Origin: an uncultured Candidatus Nitrosopumilus sp.
GTDB taxonomy: Archaea; Thermoproteota; Nitrososphaeria; Nitrososphaerales; Nitrosopumilaceae
Reading direction: 5' to 3'
Length of the DNA: 64,000 nucleotides
Assembly (NCBI GenBank): GCA_951812655.1
Contig: OX638319.1
Location: 434,001-498,000 of the forward strand
In this document: one piece after another, positions 17,269 to 25,170 of the stretch
Position numbering within the stretch: the first letter of the stretch is position 1
Layout of the letters: every line of letters begins with the position of its first letter
Translations under genes and position numbers: made by a program
Notes under the pieces: model-generated
Database searches by the model: none
The model's input: only the letters and a program-made list of their open reading frames with translations
Told to the model about the DNA's origin: nothing

Positions 17269-17721
17269 ATGGAAACATCTAAAAAAATAGGTATAATCAT
17301 TCTTTTTGCGTTAGGCATGAGTATTTTTGGATATTCCCAGTACGCATCAGCCTCACAAATTGGAGTGAACATTATACAAAGCGAGATGTTTGAACAAGAT
17401 GAAAAAGGTTCAGAATACAACATAGAATTAGAATTTGAAAATCCTTCATTACTATTGTTGACTGCAGGGAAAACAGAGTTCTTTCTAATCTCTAACGACG
17501 AAATAGTTGGGAAAGGTGATCTGGAATCATTCATCCTACAACCATTAAACACCAGTATTGTCAAAGGTACATTTTATACAGATTCTGAAAGAAGTGAAAA
17601 ATTGAATTCAGTCAGCATCTCAGGCATCATAAAATATGATCTGGCCATCACAACTATTGATGTACCGTTCGTATACTATCCAACAGAAGAGCAAGCAAGA
17701 GAATTTATATATCAAAACTAG
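17269..17721 (+). CDS. Hypothetical exported protein
   Basis: A 150-residue protein with an N-terminal signal peptide or anchor at about residues 6-28 (IGIIILFALGMSIFGYSQYA followed by an ASA-type cleavage site). The mature part is a beta-rich domain (YNIELEFENPSLLLLTAG) resembling the LEA14-like protein at 11524, suggesting a related sandwich fold. No catalytic motif. It ends 11 bases before the PfkB kinase gene, so the two may share a transcript. Confidence 0.55.
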   Translation: METSKKIGIIILFALGMSIFGYSQYASASQIGVNIIQSEMFEQDEKGSEYNIELEFENPSLLLLTAGKTEFFLISNDEIVGKGDLESFILQPLNTSIVKGTFYTDSERSEKLNSVSISGIIKYDLAITTIDVPFVYYPTEEQAREFIYQN

Positions 17722-17732
17722 TTTTTTGCCAA

Positions 17733-18626
17733 ATGCTAACTGTTTTTGGTTCAACTGCATTAGATACCATTAGAACCCCAAGAAAAACATTGAAAGGCGT
17801 TCTTGGCGGTGCTGCAACCTTTGCAGCAATTTCAGCAAGCAATTTTGTAGATACAGGATTGATAGCCGTAGTTGGAAACGACTTTCCAAAACAACACCAT
17901 AGAACCCTATCAAAACATCTTGATTTACAAGGACTCGCCATCAAGAATGGCAAAACATTTCGCTATGACGGGAAATACGATAACACACTCAGTACCAGGC
18001 AGACTTTAAAAACTGAGTTAAACGTACTAGCTGACTTCAAAGCTACTGTACCTGATGCATATAAAAAATCTCAATTTGTTTATCTTGCAAATAATGATCC
18101 TGAGCAAAATATTGTATTGATAAAAGAATTTGAAAATGTAAAATTTTCCATGTGTGATACGATAGATTTTTGGATATCAACAAAACGCAATGCAGTTATA
18201 AAAATGATAAAATCTGTAGATGCGGTTGTGATTAACGACGAGGAAGCCAAACTCCTTACAAAAGAATTCAACTTGATTAAATGTGCAAAAAAAATGATGA
18301 AATGGGGAGCAAAATACGTAATCATAAAAAAAGGAGAACATGGTTCTCTGATGTTTTATGACGATGTAATTTTTCCTACTGCCGGTTTCTCATTAGAGGA
18401 TGTAGTAGATCCTACAGGTGCTGGAGACTCTTTTGCAGGTGCGATGATTGGCTATCTGGCAAGTAAAAAATCAACAAAAATTTCTGAAATCAAGAAAGCA
18501 GTAGTTTATGGAAACGTGATGGGATCCTTTGCTGTTGAAAAATATGGTTTAGACGGATTGCTAAAAATCAGAAAAGGAGAAATTGCAAAACGTGTAAAAA
18601 TATATGAAAAAATGATTCGATTTTAA
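17733..18626 (+). CDS. PfkB-family carbohydrate/nucleoside kinase
   Basis: A 297-residue kinase of the ribokinase family. It begins with the substrate lid region LGGAATFAAISASNF and carries the C-terminal PfkB signature DPTGAGDSFAGAMIGYLAS with the catalytic Asp in GAGDS. The N-terminal signature VFGSTALDTIRTP is shortened relative to ribokinase. The substrate (sugar, adenosine or another nucleoside) cannot be fixed from sequence. Start ATG at 17733 is close behind the exported protein gene. Confidence 0.85.
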   Translation: MLTVFGSTALDTIRTPRKTLKGVLGGAATFAAISASNFVDTGLIAVVGNDFPKQHHRTLSKHLDLQGLAIKNGKTFRYDGKYDNTLSTRQTLKTELNVLADFKATVPDAYKKSQFVYLANNDPEQNIVLIKEFENVKFSMCDTIDFWISTKRNAVIKMIKSVDAVVINDEEAKLLTKEFNLIKCAKKMMKWGAKYVIIKKGEHGSLMFYDDVIFPTAGFSLEDVVDPTGAGDSFAGAMIGYLASKKSTKISEIKKAVVYGNVMGSFAVEKYGLDGLLKIRKGEIAKRVKIYEKMIRF

Positions 18627-18665
18627 AAAGACTTAAGTTAAATATTTTTTAAAATTAATTTACCT

Positions 18666-19016
18666 TTGTCAGAAAATATTTCCACCAAGGATAGAATGGA
18701 TGCAATATTCAATCTTCAAAAAGGCCTCTCAGATATGATGAATCTAGACAGATATCCTAAAGACACTGAAGGAAGAGTTTCTGCCCTGTGTACTGCAATC
18801 ATGCATGAAGCAGTAGAGCTGCAAAGGACTACAAATTGGAAATGGTGGAAAACTCCAGTTGATTTTAACGAATCTGAAGCTAGAGAAGAGTTAATCGACA
18901 TATGGCATTTTGTTGTTCAAGCATCAATTGAGCTAAAAATCACACCAGATGAAATTTTAGAGGAATACAAAAGAAAAAACAACATCAACAGAGAAAGACA
19001 AAAGAACGGATACTAA
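18666..19016 (+). CDS. MazG/dUTPase-like all-alpha NTP pyrophosphatase
   Basis: A 116-residue all-alpha pyrophosphohydrolase, likely hydrolysing dUTP or another non-canonical dNTP to the monophosphate. The metal-binding pattern is present: HEAVELQ (Glu48 and Glu51), NWKWWK, then REELIDIWHF (Glu75 and Asp78). It starts with TTG at 18666; no better ATG is in frame before the conserved region. It converges with the MtrA-like gene with a 4-base overlap. A housecleaning role in nucleotide metabolism is inferred. Confidence 0.75.
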   Translation: MSENISTKDRMDAIFNLQKGLSDMMNLDRYPKDTEGRVSALCTAIMHEAVELQRTTNWKWWKTPVDFNESEAREELIDIWHFVVQASIELKITPDEILEEYKRKNNINRERQKNGY

Positions 19017-19486
19017 GGGTTGATTTTCTTCAAAACTTTTTCAAAGTTAGTTTCATTTACCATATTGACCAGTGTCACATTATTTTGAAAGTATCGTATT
19101 TTAGATAAAGAAACAGTAAGAAAAGGATCCGGACTATTCGAACCAATTATCCTTTTATTTTTGTCAACTCCATTTTTAGACAGTTGGAATAAAGAATGCC
19201 CAGATTTGTGACCCCAGACTTCTTTTCCACAAACAATTATGGTGATAGATTTTTGTTTTTTATACACATATTCAATAATTGAGTCAATACCCTTATTTTC
19301 AGAAAGTAGTCTACCTACAATTGAAATATCTTGAAGGTTTTTAGAATCTGCAAAACTTTTGAGCAATTCAATACTTGAAAGTGTGCAAACAGCTATTTTT
19401 GAATCAGGATTTCCCACGTAATATTCCTCATTAATAGGCAAAATTACTTTGCATAATTCGCCTATGACTTCAGATACAATATTCAT
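19013..19486 (-). CDS. MtrA-like corrinoid protein (tetrahydromethanopterin S-methyltransferase subunit A homologue)
   Basis: A 157-residue soluble protein resembling the cobamide-binding domain of MtrA. Shared features: EYYVGNPDSKIAVCTL, the segment LLSENKGI, and VCGKEVWGHKSGHSLF with His93 as the probable cobalt ligand, followed by NGVDKNKRIIGS. It lacks the C-terminal membrane helix of methanogen MtrA and no other Mtr subunit is nearby. A role as corrinoid methyl carrier with tetrahydromethanopterin is inferred. It is downstream of the DegT aminotransferase with a 4-base overlap and converges with the dUTPase gene. Confidence 0.75.
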   Translation of the reverse strand: MNIVSEVIGELCKVILPINEEYYVGNPDSKIAVCTLSSIELLKSFADSKNLQDISIVGRLLSENKGIDSIIEYVYKKQKSITIIVCGKEVWGHKSGHSLFQLSKNGVDKNKRIIGSNSPDPFLTVSLSKIRYFQNNVTLVNMVNETNFEKVLKKINP

Positions 19487-20565
19487 TCTACATCATAGAT
19501 AATTTTGGCAATAAGTTCAAGATTCTTTTGGGTTACATTGGGATGAATTGGCAGGGAGATGACGCGTGATGCCGCCCAATCAGTAATGGGAAGTTTAGTT
19601 TTTAGTTTGTAAAAAGGAGTGTTATGAACAGGTATACGATAATAGCACGCAGCTCCTATTTTATTGGCATTTAATTTTTTTAAAAGTTTGTTACATTTTT
19701 CGGTTGCAATTGTGTACATATACCAATTGACATTCTCGTCTTTTCTTGGGCAAGGAAGTATTGCTTTAGAATCAGAAAGTAGTTTTGACAGTATTTCTGC
19801 ATTTCTTTTTCTTGATTTTAAAAAATTTGGTAGTTTTTTAATTTGAACAGTTGCAATTGCAGCATTGATTTCAGGCAATCTAAAATTTAGTCCGAATATT
19901 TTTGGATCATGTCCATTAATCATGCCATGATTTCTAATCATCAGCAATTTTTCTCGGATCTTTTTGTTGTTTGTTGTAATAAAACCTCCTTCTCCTGATG
20001 TCAATACTTTTGCAGGATACATGCTAAAACATCCCATTTCAAAAAATGTTCCAGTATGTTTTTGTTTGAAAGTAGATCCCAATGATTGTGCAGAATCCTC
20101 AATGACAGGAAGATTGTATTTTTTAGAGATTTCAGAAATCCTTTCTACAAATGATACATTTCCATAAAGATGAACTGGAATTATAGCACGGGTTCTTTTT
20201 GTGATCTTTTTTTCTAAGTCATCAGGATCAATTGTATAATTTTCATTTAGAATGTCTACAAAAACAGGTTTTGCCCCAGTTGAAACAACTGCATTTGCAG
20301 TTGCGATAAAAGTAAATGATGGGATTAGAACTTCATCACCTTTTTTTATGTCCAATGCGTGAAGAGCCGCCTGCAGTGCAGCTGTACCAGAATTAACTGC
20401 AACTGCATATTTTGATTTTACAAATGCTGCAATTGCTTTTTCAAAAATTTGAACGTACTTTCCTCCAGATTTTGCAGATGAGGTCAAAGTTCCATTTTTG
20501 ATTACTTTACATGCTGCTATAGCCTCTTGTTTGTCCAATATGGGAGTGTTGATTGCAATTTTCAA
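19483..20565 (-). CDS. DegT/DnrJ/EryC1/StrS aminotransferase
   Basis: A 360-residue PLP-dependent sugar aminotransferase, usually making amino sugars from nucleotide-bound keto-sugars for glycans. Visible motifs: AVNSGTAALQAALHAL for the phosphate, PVHLYGN, EDSAQSLGS with the PLP-ring Asp, and FSMYPAKVLTSGEGG with the Schiff-base Lys. Length is normal. It forms a two-gene unit with the MtrA-like protein (4-base overlap), an odd pairing. No glycosyltransferase genes are nearby, so the sugar product is unknown. Confidence 0.9.
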   Translation of the reverse strand: MKIAINTPILDKQEAIAACKVIKNGTLTSSAKSGGKYVQIFEKAIAAFVKSKYAVAVNSGTAALQAALHALDIKKGDEVLIPSFTFIATANAVVSTGAKPVFVDILNENYTIDPDDLEKKITKRTRAIIPVHLYGNVSFVERISEISKKYNLPVIEDSAQSLGSTFKQKHTGTFFEMGCFSMYPAKVLTSGEGGFITTNNKKIREKLLMIRNHGMINGHDPKIFGLNFRLPEINAAIATVQIKKLPNFLKSRKRNAEILSKLLSDSKAILPCPRKDENVNWYMYTIATEKCNKLLKKLNANKIGAACYYRIPVHNTPFYKLKTKLPITDWAASRVISLPIHPNVTQKNLELIAKIIYDVE

Positions 20566-20647
20566 TAGTAAAACTGATCATCACTAGTCTATAAATCTCG
20601 TTTAAGAAACATGAATTTTTATATTTCAAAATTTGCAAGACGGCATT

Positions 20648-21220
20648 ATGAAATCACGGTATTTAGAAAAATCAGATACAGGATACAAAGTTTATCTGTA
20701 TATTTTTTATATCTGCGGATTTATTATGTCAGCTTCTCTGGTTTTTGGCGTATACGTAACTATGATTGAGTGGATAGCTAATGGAACCTATGTCATGGGA
20801 GAGGCAATTCACAATACAACTATCCCATTTGAGAACTTTGCAAGAGTGTCAACTTGGATATTTTTTTCCACGATAATTGGATGGTATTGTGTTACAAGAA
20901 TCGGTTGGAGAAGAACTGCCGGGGACAAAATCATTGGCGCCAGAATGGCATTACTTCAGTTAATGTTATTGGGATTCTCAATAATATCACTCTATGAAGT
21001 GTTGTATAATTTTACAGTGTTAAATGCACAAATGACCGCAGGTGTCATTGACGGATTGGTTCCAGATATTGATAAATTGTTAGTGGCTTATCCAGATCCA
21101 GAAAGACCATGGAATCTTGTTTTTGCTACTAAAGTATTTCTTGCATCTTTTATTATTAGTACACATGCATTTTATCTTAGTACAAGACCCAGAAAAAGCC
21201 TGGATGATTCAGAGGTTTGA
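20648..21220 (+). CDS. Hypothetical integral membrane protein
   Basis: A 190-residue protein with four probable membrane helices at about residues 17-42, 70-90, 104-125 and 155-175. A short loop WRRTAGDKIIGAR between helices 2 and 3 is conserved-looking and positively charged, hence cytoplasmic. I do not recognise the family. The ATG at 20648 is chosen over an in-frame TTG at 20633 because a TATATTT box lies about 30 bases upstream of the ATG. No gene partner on this strand. Confidence 0.55.
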   Translation: MKSRYLEKSDTGYKVYLYIFYICGFIMSASLVFGVYVTMIEWIANGTYVMGEAIHNTTIPFENFARVSTWIFFSTIIGWYCVTRIGWRRTAGDKIIGARMALLQLMLLGFSIISLYEVLYNFTVLNAQMTAGVIDGLVPDIDKLLVAYPDPERPWNLVFATKVFLASFIISTHAFYLSTRPRKSLDDSEV

Positions 21221-21284
21221 CATGCTAGATGATTTTAAATATTACAAATGAAAACTATTTCAATTATGTATTGATATTTCCATT

Positions 21285-21473
21285 ATGGGATTTTTTGGAT
21301 CTGAAAAAAAGGAATTAAAATGTAAAAAATGTGGAACGGTACTATCAGATTCTGAAAGATTTAGAAAACATCAAGAAAAGGCACATAATAAAAAAAAGGA
21401 GAAATGCAGAGCCTGTGGAACAGAATTTGATACTTCTGAAGATCTTAGAAAACACAAAAAGAATTGCAAATAG
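21285..21473 (+). CDS. Two-finger C2H2 zinc protein
   Basis: A 62-residue protein with two C2H2-like fingers: CKKCGTVLSDSERFRKHQEKAH and CRACGTEFDTSEDLRKHKKNC-like units (second one ends H-x4-C). Spacing C-x2-C-x12-H-x4-H is canonical for nucleic-acid-binding fingers. Such small archaeal C2H2 proteins are probable DNA/RNA-binding regulators. It opens with MGFFGSEKKE. The rest of the sequence is highly basic. Divergent or convergent partners do not clarify the role. Confidence 0.65.
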   Translation: MGFFGSEKKELKCKKCGTVLSDSERFRKHQEKAHNKKKEKCRACGTEFDTSEDLRKHKKNCK

Positions 21474-21509
21474 GGTTAGAACATTCTAACAGATTAATTT
21501 GGATCTAGA

Positions 21510-21689
21510 TTATTTTTTAAGTGCTTTCTCTATTGCTTCCAAGTTTTTAATTTCATTTTTAGAGTTCATGGAAAGTGTTTTGATCATTTCTGTTCCCAAC
21601 TGAACCGATTGTTCAGGCAGAGTTTCAATGAATTTTTCGAGTGCTTTTTTATAATTTTCAATCAGCTCCAATCCATCTTCAAGAGTCAT
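21510..21689 (-). CDS. Small helical hypothetical protein
   Basis: A 59-residue all-helical acidic/basic protein (MTLEDGLELIENYKKALEKF and EIKNLEAIEKALKK) with heptad character, probably a coiled-coil dimer. The ATG at 21689 is preferred to one at 21704, which would add a short hydrophobic tag. No family recognised. It sits between the C2H2 protein (convergent) and TyrRS (divergent). Low certainty that it is translated. Confidence 0.4.
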   Translation of the reverse strand: MTLEDGLELIENYKKALEKFIETLPEQSVQLGTEMIKTLSMNSKNEIKNLEAIEKALKK

Positions 21690-21783
21690 AAATAATGTTA
21701 ACATTTCATCTATTCAAAGGTTGTAATTATGAAAAATGGTTTTGAATAGCTTTATAGGTTTACATCTCAAAAGATGGTTTGAT

Positions 21784-22830
21784 TTGGATATTACAGAAAA
21801 AGTTGAATTGGTTGAGAGACCTCCCACAGAAGAAGTGATAATGCGTGATGAATTAATAGAATTGTTTAAAACAAATTCCTCTCCAAATCATTACATTGGT
21901 TTGGAGATTTCTGGATTCTTACATCTGGGAAGTTTGATTAGCACTGGGTTTAAAATTAATGATTTTGTTAAAGCTGGAGTAAAATGTAAAATTTTTCTTG
22001 CAGATTGGCACACACTGATTAATGATAAGCTGGGAGGTAATTGGGAGACGATTTCAAAAGTTTCAAAATATTATCAAGATGCTTTCAAGTTAGTTTGTCC
22101 TGATGCAGAGATCGTATTAGGTTCAAAACTATATGAAGAACAGACAGAATATTGGTCAGAGCTTGTGAGATTTACAAAGCACATGTCCATTGCCAGAACC
22201 ATGAGAACTCTAACAATAATGGGACGTTCAGAAGATGACAATAAAATCGATGTAGCAAAATTGCTGTATCCTGCAATGCAGGCTGTAGACATACATTCTT
22301 TGGATGTCGACATTGCTCATGCCGGAATGGATCAAAGAAAAATCCACATGTTAGTAAGAGAGATTTTTCCTAAGATGAAATGGAAGGTTCCAATAGCTGT
22401 TCATCATAAGCTATTACCAGGACTATCAAAGCCTAGAGATACAAGTAATTCTCAAGTGTTAAGCAAAATGAGCAAATCTGATCCAAATTCAGGCGTGTTT
22501 ATTCATAATACAGATAATGAAATTAAGAAGAAAATCAGTAAAACATGGTGCGAGGAAGCTAATATTGAAAATAACCCATTATTAGAAATTGCAAGAACTG
22601 TAATTTTCCATGAATTTAAAGAAATGAATGTGGAAAGACCTGAGAAATTTGGTGGAAATATATCATATTCTAATTTCTCGCATCTTGAATCAGATTTTGC
22701 TGGAAAGAAATTACATCCAGGAGATTTGAAACAAACAGTAGGGAATTATCTTGTTAGAATAATTTCTCCAATAAGAGACAAGCTAGACCTTAGTGAAGAG
22801 TTAAGTGATGCGATCAAGAAAAGCTATTAG
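21784..22830 (+). CDS. tyrS: Tyrosine--tRNA ligase
   Basis: Charges tRNA-Tyr. The class I signature HIGH-like motif is GLEISGFLHLGSL (about residues 39-51) and the KMSKS motif appears as KMSKSDP in LSKMSKSDPNSG, so both ATP-binding elements are present. The family N-terminus DITEKVELVERPPTEEV supports a start near 21784. I prefer TTG 21784 because a TTATA box (about 21752-21756) lies some 29 bases upstream, inside the apparent 5' end of a longer frame beginning at ATG 21736. Its end overlaps convergent cobJ by 4 bases. Confidence 0.9.
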   Translation: MDITEKVELVERPPTEEVIMRDELIELFKTNSSPNHYIGLEISGFLHLGSLISTGFKINDFVKAGVKCKIFLADWHTLINDKLGGNWETISKVSKYYQDAFKLVCPDAEIVLGSKLYEEQTEYWSELVRFTKHMSIARTMRTLTIMGRSEDDNKIDVAKLLYPAMQAVDIHSLDVDIAHAGMDQRKIHMLVREIFPKMKWKVPIAVHHKLLPGLSKPRDTSNSQVLSKMSKSDPNSGVFIHNTDNEIKKKISKTWCEEANIENNPLLEIARTVIFHEFKEMNVERPEKFGGNISYSNFSHLESDFAGKKLHPGDLKQTVGNYLVRIISPIRDKLDLSEELSDAIKKSY

Positions 22831-23621
22831 ACTTTGAGATTGGGATTTGTTTGTTCTTCCAGATTATATTTTGATTTGTATCCTCTTGGATTGATCATCA
22901 AATCTTTGTAAGTGTATGTTGAGGAATTTCCAACGATAACCGTAGTGGTCATTCCTAATTCATCAGAATAATTGGGTAAATTTTCCAGATTAGTCATCAC
23001 CATTGATTGGGATTCTCTAAATGCTCCTTTAATTATTGCAACGGGAGTTGAAGGTTTTCTATATTTTAAGAGAACCTTTCGAGTATCCTGTAATTGATGT
23101 ACTCTTTTTTTACTTGCAGGATTGTAAATTACAATTACAAAATCTCCCTGTGCTGCAGATTCAACTCGTTTTTGGATTACTTCCCATGGAACCAATAAAT
23201 CACTCATGCTGACAACTGCAAAATCGGTCATCAAAGGTGAACCCACAATTGATGCACATGAATTTAATGCAGATACCCCAGGAACAATTTCAACTTTTAG
23301 TCCATTATCGGGATTCCAGCCAATCTCAGCAAGAGTCTCATAAATCAATCCAGCCATTCCATAAATTCCAGGATCTCCACTAGAAACAAGTGAAACTATC
23401 TTGCCGGACTTTGCAAGATCAATGCATTGGTGAGCCCTTTCAACTTCTTGTGTCATTGCGTAACGATGAATAGTTTTCCCTTCAATGAGATCTTGGACCA
23501 AATTTACATAAGTTTCATATCCTACAATTGTATCGCTTTCAGCAATAGCCTCTTTTGCTCTAAATGTCATGTGATCATGATGACCAGGACCAACACCAAC
23601 AATGTAGAGTTTACCATTCAA
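22827..23621 (-). CDS. cobJ: Precorrin-3B C17-methyltransferase (CobJ/CbiH)
   Basis: A tetrapyrrole methylase of the corrin ring pathway that uses SAM to methylate C17 with ring contraction. The 264-residue protein opens with the SAM loop GVGPGHHDHMTFRAKEAI and has the subfamily pattern YAMTQEVERAHQCIDLA, VSSGDPGIYGMAGL and PGVSALN. These are closer to CobJ/CbiH than to CobI, CobM or CobF. Neighbouring cobalamin genes are absent, so the pathway genes are scattered; bluB is 10 kb away. Confidence 0.88.
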   Translation of the reverse strand: MNGKLYIVGVGPGHHDHMTFRAKEAIAESDTIVGYETYVNLVQDLIEGKTIHRYAMTQEVERAHQCIDLAKSGKIVSLVSSGDPGIYGMAGLIYETLAEIGWNPDNGLKVEIVPGVSALNSCASIVGSPLMTDFAVVSMSDLLVPWEVIQKRVESAAQGDFVIVIYNPASKKRVHQLQDTRKVLLKYRKPSTPVAIIKGAFRESQSMVMTNLENLPNYSDELGMTTTVIVGNSSTYTYKDLMINPRGYKSKYNLEEQTNPNLKV

Positions 23622-23669
23622 TCGTAAAAGAAATTTTTTATTTAGTAATTTATCCTTTTAGCGATGAAT

Positions 23670-25133
23670 TTATTGAAAAGGATCTATGAGTGGACCGTTG
23701 ATAATGTAATCAGTACTAGTTGGTCTAGCAACACTAACGGATACGAAATTTTCTGCTTCAAATGCGTCAATATCTGACTTTGTTTCCAAAATTTTTGCTG
23801 ATTCAGGATTACTCCACTCAACCAAATGAATTCTCCAAATTGGACTGTAATTTGGATCATTTAGCGTAGCATTAGATACCCCAGGTTGAAATCCCAAAGG
23901 ACCAGATCCCTTAATTCCATTTTTAAATTGAAAGAAATCTAATGCACCAGTATAGGTAATTATCTCTGAAGAAGTTAGAGATGAAACTACTCCCATTGAT
24001 TTTGCGGGTCCCGACGGCATGGCATCAGTAATGATATAGTAAATTGTTTTTCCGTCAGGTCCCCAACCCCTATGAGATACAAATGTTACAGTAAGTTCAT
24101 CTTCATTGATTTCAATTATTTGACCTCCTTCGTATGGCATAATATCAGAAATTTTTTTGTCTGAACGTATGATCATTTGTCCATCAGGCCAAATGATTTG
24201 AGATGCATTGATTACAATTTTGGTTTTATCAAATTCAATTCTGCCTGATTCTTCAGCTGCAACAACTTCAGCTGCAGATTCAAATAAGATTTCTTTTTGA
24301 CCTGTTTTCCACGTAACCTCAACGACAGAATTCAATGCACTATAATCTAATTTTTGTGAGGGAGTACTAGAAAATACTTCGTCCTGAAATCCATAAATCC
24401 CATTACCCTTAATTCCATTTTTAAAAACAAATAATTTTTGAAGAACGTCTTCAGGGATATTGGACAGTGTAGGGGCCATCTCAACATTCCATTCTTGCTT
24501 ATTTGAAAGAACTTTTGCAAAATCTTCATCACTGCTATCTGTGATTATATAATTAACTTCGCCTCCATCAAAAATTCCTTTATACATCGGAATTGTGACG
24601 GGGACATTTGTTCTAGAAAGCAACGAAACGGGTTCTTTTTTTTCTAGTTCAATTTTTTGCATTATAACTTCAGTTGGTTGACCACGAATCCAACCATCAA
24701 CACTCACAGTTGCGGTAAACTCATTTGAATTTGTGGAACGTAACGCAACTGCGGCACCAGTAAACTCAAAAGAACCTGAATTTTTCTGTAAATCAATTAA
24801 AGATAATCCATAAACAGAGTTTTCGTTAATTGTCCACGTGGGCTGACCTAGTATTTCTTCGGAGTTTATTTCATGCAAGACCATAATTTCTACAGACTCA
24901 CTTGAAGTAAAAGTCATAGAACCGTCATAGAGAGTTCCTTCATTTGGAGATAAAATAAATGCTAATTGATGATTTTCGTATCCTATCCCTGGATCCTGAG
25001 AAGAGTTAATTGTTTGAGTGAAATGGATTTTTTTTCTAGAACCTGCATCAACAAATTGATCAGATGCCAAAGAGGTGAAAAGAATGCCCATTGCCAAGAT
25101 GCCAATAGTTGCAATAGCGGTAAATTTTTTCAA
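23670..25133 (-). CDS. Secreted protein with two internal repeat domains
   Basis: A 487-residue exported protein with a signal peptide (about residues 1-30, TIGILAMGILFTSLASDQF). Two copies of a domain are visible: each has a strand ending YYIITD or NYIITD, then FFQFKNGIKGSGPLGFQ in the second and FVFKNGIKGNGIYGFQ in the first, followed by a strand containing VEWS or VEVTW. The repeats are about 150 residues apart. No enzyme motif. The architecture resembles uncharacterised thaumarchaeal cell-surface proteins. It lies alone on this strand between cobJ and the aspartate kinase. Confidence 0.65.
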   Translation of the reverse strand: MKKFTAIATIGILAMGILFTSLASDQFVDAGSRKKIHFTQTINSSQDPGIGYENHQLAFILSPNEGTLYDGSMTFTSSESVEIMVLHEINSEEILGQPTWTINENSVYGLSLIDLQKNSGSFEFTGAAVALRSTNSNEFTATVSVDGWIRGQPTEVIMQKIELEKKEPVSLLSRTNVPVTIPMYKGIFDGGEVNYIITDSSDEDFAKVLSNKQEWNVEMAPTLSNIPEDVLQKLFVFKNGIKGNGIYGFQDEVFSSTPSQKLDYSALNSVVEVTWKTGQKEILFESAAEVVAAEESGRIEFDKTKIVINASQIIWPDGQMIIRSDKKISDIMPYEGGQIIEINEDELTVTFVSHRGWGPDGKTIYYIITDAMPSGPAKSMGVVSSLTSSEIITYTGALDFFQFKNGIKGSGPLGFQPGVSNATLNDPNYSPIWRIHLVEWSNPESAKILETKSDIDAFEAENFVSVSVARPTSTDYIINGPLIDPFQ

Positions 25134-25170
25134 TAGATTTCATAAATTTTGTTTACTTAAATGATTTATT

